NCBI GenBank assembly: GCA_900546835.1 | Contig: UREH01000030.1 | Location: 1-18,026, forward strand | Length of the DNA: 18,026 nt | DNA from: an uncultured Porphyromonadaceae bacterium | Lineage (GTDB): Bacteria > Bacteroidota > Bacteroidia > Bacteroidales > Muribaculaceae | Reading direction: 5' to 3' | Shown: one piece after another, positions 15,662-18,026 of the stretch | How the letters are laid out: each line of letters begins with the position of its first letter | How positions within the stretch are numbered: the first letter of the stretch is position 1 | Notes under the pieces: generated by a model | Databases searched by the model: none | The model's input: the letters and a program-made list of their open reading frames with translations, nothing else | Told to the model about the DNA's origin: nothing | Made by a program: the position numbers and the translations under genes

Positions 15662-15669
15662 CAAATATA
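15662..15669 (-). promoter_or_regulatory. -7 element of the short minus-strand transcript
   Basis: TATATTTG on the minus strand (15669-15662) matches TAnnTTTG. No good TTTG -33 box sits at the usual distance. Transcription would start near 15656 and reach the terminator at 15592, giving an RNA of about 65 bases. Confidence 0.55.
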
Positions 15670-15853
15670 GAGCTAATATGTTTTATAGCATAATTTTTGA
15701 GCCAAAAACTTTGTTGCATTAACTCTATTTAACAATTATAGCCACCAAAAGCCCCGTTTTGCCTAAATAATGTCATCAAAAATGCTTTTCTATAAGCATG
15801 TTGCCGTTTTGTCGGCAACTTTGGCGTCAGGGAGCATTCTTCCGCTAATGAGT

Positions 15854-15902
15854 AAAAAAACCGGACAGCGGCGCATATCGGGAAAATATACAGCGCTGTC
15901 CG
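15854..15902 (-). terminator. Intrinsic terminator of the ABC permease operon
   Basis: On the minus strand CGGACAGCG (15902-15894) pairs perfectly with CGCTGTCCG (15870-15862), and seven T residues follow at 15860-15854. The 23-base loop can itself fold through GCGC/GCGC pairing. It starts 36 bases after the permease stop codon at 15939. Confidence 0.8.
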
Positions 15903-15938
15903 TTGTAAGCAGCATAAATAGAAGTCGTTTAATTTGGC

Positions 15939-17114
15939 TTAAACCTCCGGAATAGGGTGGCATTTCCACCTCCGGGCACACCGGGTGGCCCATACAGCGC
16001 AAAGGAAATAAACAGTCGCCAGACCCCACAGCCAAAGATAAGGCTCGCTTTGAAGCGCCAGCGGCGAGCCGTTGTTGTTGATGTTTATGAATCCCTCCAC
16101 ACCCCATGTGGCAGGAATCAGATTGCCGAGCCATATCCAGGCGCTGTTCATGGCATAGCGCGGCCATGTCAGACCGGAAAGGAAAAGAAACACTACAGAT
16201 GTGAAGACTACCACCACAAACGAGCTCTCGCGCTCGCTGACGATGCCCTGGATTGCCTGACCGAGGAATGCCGTGGCCAGAAGCAGCGGAAGAATGAAGA
16301 GGAAGTAATCGTGAAGTTCGCCGATATGCGGGAAAGAGAACATCAGCGGAATGTAGTGGAGGGCATAGACCGAAAGAGGTATATAGAGCGCCACATAGCA
16401 GAGCGACTTCCCCACTACGGTGGCCGATGCCGAAGCCGGATATTCAAGTGGATCCACCCCGCCGTTGCGGCGCCGGCGGTCTTTCGATGTTCCGGCGAGC
16501 ATCGTGATGCCCAGAAGCAGACTCTGCTGAAGAATCAGCACCACGATACCCGGAATGATGAACGATGCGAAACCCTGCTGCGGATTGCCGAGGAAATAGG
16601 CTTCTGTACGTATCGAGGAACTATTGCTTACGGGGAGCCCGAGGGTATTGATGGCTTCCTGACGCAGATCGGAGTCGGTGGCCATCTGCAACTCCGTGAG
16701 CGAAGAGAGGAAAGTGCGGTAGCGCAACAGCAGACTGACGTCGCTGTAGAAATGCACGAGTCCCTGCTCCCCGCGCCCCACACGCTCCGAATAGCCGGAT
16801 GGAATATATATCACCCCGAAACATTTCTTTTCGGCCCACCAGCGTCTGGCCTCCTCGATGTTGGAGGCGTAGCCGCATATCTTCATTGCCTGGGTGGCGT
16901 CGGCGTGGCGCACGAACTCGCGCGAGAGCGACGTACGGTCGGAATCGACAACCGCAACGGGCATGTCGCGCGTAACCTCCGGATTGTAGATCAGGGAGTA
17001 TACGATGGGGTAAACCAGCGGAAGAGCGAAGAAAAACAGCATGATGCCCGGGTCGCGGAACACCATTCGGAATTCCCGCCGGAAAACATGGGCTGCGTCA
17101 GAAAACCATTTCAT
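15939..17114 (-). CDS. ABC-2 type transporter permease (second of a pair)
   Basis: The 391-residue protein has the ABC-2 export permease layout: one transmembrane helix (about 24-43), a large periplasmic domain (about 44-183, with DMPVAVVDSDRTSLSREFVR and GVIYIPSGYSERV), then five further helices (about 184-207, 233-259, 269-291, 298-317 and 359-380). The segment LIPATWGVEGFININ (332-346) is typical of the YhhJ/YbhR-like subgroup that pairs with HlyD-type adaptors and TolC-type outer-membrane channels. It probably exports drugs, lipids or other hydrophobic compounds; the substrate is unknown. It starts 18 bases after the preceding permease gene and ends before a clear terminator, so it is the last gene of the operon. 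Confidence 0.9.
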   Translation of the reverse strand: MKWFSDAAHVFRREFRMVFRDPGIMLFFFALPLVYPIVYSLIYNPEVTRDMPVAVVDSDRTSLSREFVRHADATQAMKICGYASNIEEARRWWAEKKCFGVIYIPSGYSERVGRGEQGLVHFYSDVSLLLRYRTFLSSLTELQMATDSDLRQEAINTLGLPVSNSSSIRTEAYFLGNPQQGFASFIIPGIVVLILQQSLLLGITMLAGTSKDRRRRNGGVDPLEYPASASATVVGKSLCYVALYIPLSVYALHYIPLMFSFPHIGELHDYFLFILPLLLATAFLGQAIQGIVSERESSFVVVVFTSVVFLFLSGLTWPRYAMNSAWIWLGNLIPATWGVEGFININNNGSPLALQSEPYLWLWGLATVYFLCAVWATRCARRWKCHPIPEV

Positions 17115-17132
17115 AAGCTGTTTCTTTGATAG

Positions 17133-18026
17133 TCAGGGCACATAGACCGGTTTGAGCAGATGGCGCTTCATCAGGGGAGTCAGGGCCACGGCCAGAATCG
17201 GGAACACCAGTAGCCCCACATAATTAAACCGCGTGAAGAATACCGGGAGACCGTTGAGCGCCACGTTGATATAAATCAGGAAATAATATCTTACCGGGAG
17301 CAGATAGGAGAAGATTCCCATCGCGCCATACATCGACTGCACCGGAAACGAGAAGGCGGCCAGCGAGAATGCGAGAATGCCGCTCAGGCAGCATATCGAG
17401 AGCGCCAGGCGCATATTCGGCACGGCGGCGCACGCAATCACGGCGAAACTCTGGCAGGCAACAACAAACAGAAATGCCGCGAGGAGCATAGCCGGCAGCG
17501 AGCCGTTCATCGGGAAATGGTGCCAGCCGAACATCATCGACACCATACCGAATGCCAGCACGGTGAAAATCAGCGTCTGAGGCAGAAGCTTTCCGATAAC
17601 AGCCGTCCAGATATCGCCGCGGGCCGTGCGCAACCATTCCATTGAGCTGCCGCTTTTAATCTCGTGGGTGATGGCGTAAACGGTCATGATGAAAATCATC
17701 AGCTCGAGCAATCCGGGGAGAAACGACGTCGACAGATAATAGGAGTAGTTGAGCCATGGATTGTTGAGCGGGTGCGACGCCACGTCCATCGGCTGAAGAA
17801 ATGTTCCCGCGAGCTTGGGCGAAATGCCGCGTTCAACCATCGACGTCTGCACCACGCGCCCCGAGGTAGTCACAGCCAGGGTCTTGAACCCCTTGAACAC
17901 CAGCGTGCCCGGCACATAGTAGGTCAGATTGTTGTAGAACGTCAGCGTAGGAGCATTGCCGGAAAGGGCGTCGCGCTCGAAATCGCGCGGAATCACGAAG
18001 AATCCGAATATTTCTCCGCGCTGCAC
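17133..18026 (-). CDS. ABC-2 type transporter permease (5' end outside the window)
   Basis: At least 298 residues of an ABC-2 permease continue beyond the right edge; the GTG at the edge is internal, since the frame stays open and the conserved N-terminal helix is missing. The visible part begins in the periplasmic domain (GEIFGFFVIPRDFERD, YNNLTYYVPG) and continues with six helices from about residue 100 of the visible part. It pairs with the downstream permease, so the two would form a heterodimeric channel. The ATPase and HlyD-type adaptor, expected in this operon type, would lie upstream outside the window. Confidence 0.88.
   Translation of the reverse strand: MQRGEIFGFFVIPRDFERDALSGNAPTLTFYNNLTYYVPGTLVFKGFKTLAVTTSGRVVQTSMVERGISPKLAGTFLQPMDVASHPLNNPWLNYSYYLSTSFLPGLLELMIFIMTVYAITHEIKSGSSMEWLRTARGDIWTAVIGKLLPQTLIFTVLAFGMVSMMFGWHHFPMNGSLPAMLLAAFLFVVACQSFAVIACAAVPNMRLALSICCLSGILAFSLAAFSFPVQSMYGAMGIFSYLLPVRYYFLIYINVALNGLPVFFTRFNYVGLLVFPILAVALTPLMKRHLLKPVYVP

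Noticed and set aside
15777..15818. Two adjacent short hairpins (ATGCTT/AAGCAT and TTGCCG/CGGCAA)
   Set aside because: Six-pair stems are common by chance in A+T-rich DNA. The first has a short T run on the minus strand and might be a backup terminator, but the stronger one at 15854-15902 explains the operon end.
15770..15955. 61-codon + strand frame in the 15435-15938 intergenic region
   Set aside because: It runs through the ABC operon terminator, has no promoter, and its sequence is not protein-like beyond a short hydrophobic stretch.
1..18026. CRISPR array, tRNA, rRNA, insertion sequence or integrase
   Set aside because: I saw no regularly spaced direct repeats, cloverleaf, rRNA-like stretch or transposase/integrase motifs on either strand.

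Overview
The window looks like chromosomal DNA from a Bacteroidales bacterium, and the G+C-rich coding style would fit Muribaculaceae, although the genus is a guess. The evidence is: Bacteroidetes-type promoters (-7 element TAnnTTTG) in four intergenic regions; no clear Shine-Dalgarno sequences; and family content typical of the group (DUF2723/GT117 membrane protein, DUF4369-like lipoprotein, paired ABC-2 permeases, Bacteroidetes-style RHS protein).

Region 1 (1-3284) is a less G+C-rich accessory segment. It holds the 3' end of an unrecognised gene with a strong terminator, two copies of a palindromic motif (AAAGGTCTTT), a promoter and a small single-helix membrane protein. It ends with a decayed RHS gene: the 5' end is missing, there is a -1 frameshift near 2445, and an A+T-rich C-terminal tip resembles a caspase-like toxin domain. 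No immunity gene follows. The RHS stop codon overlaps the pdxB start codon, and base composition changes abruptly there.

Region 2 (3285-8131) is core metabolism and housekeeping. pdxB (vitamin B6 synthesis, + strand) converges on a minus-strand run: a DUF4369/thioredoxin-like lipoprotein, a comM/yifB-family AAA+ ATPase and a radical SAM protein. A divergent intergenic region (8132-8387) separates the lipoprotein gene from an outer-membrane phospholipase A gene. It carries two facing promoters with symmetric GGCAAAAT boxes and a two-tier hairpin at the predicted 5' end of the lipoprotein transcript.

Region 3 (8388-10298) holds the phospholipase A gene with a complete catalytic and calcium-site signature, a long imperfect inverted repeat, an M48 metallopeptidase pseudogene whose catalytic domain has been deleted, and a small DUF3592-like membrane protein.

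Region 4 (10326-15434) is a compact minus-strand operon: DUF2723 glycosyltransferase-like membrane protein, polysaccharide deacetylase, then queG (the last two overlapping by ATGA). It has its own promoter. Just upstream, also on the minus strand, is a tiny transcription unit: promoter, a six-codon ORF (MVLDLR) and an intrinsic terminator. This looks like an attenuator or small RNA and is the most interesting non-coding object here.

Region 5 (15854-18026) is the end of an ABC-2 export operon on the minus strand: two tandem permeases, the first running off the window, closed by a terminator. I did not find a convincing new defence or mobile system. The most notable leads are the MVLDLR leader unit, the divergent operator and the RHS remnant.
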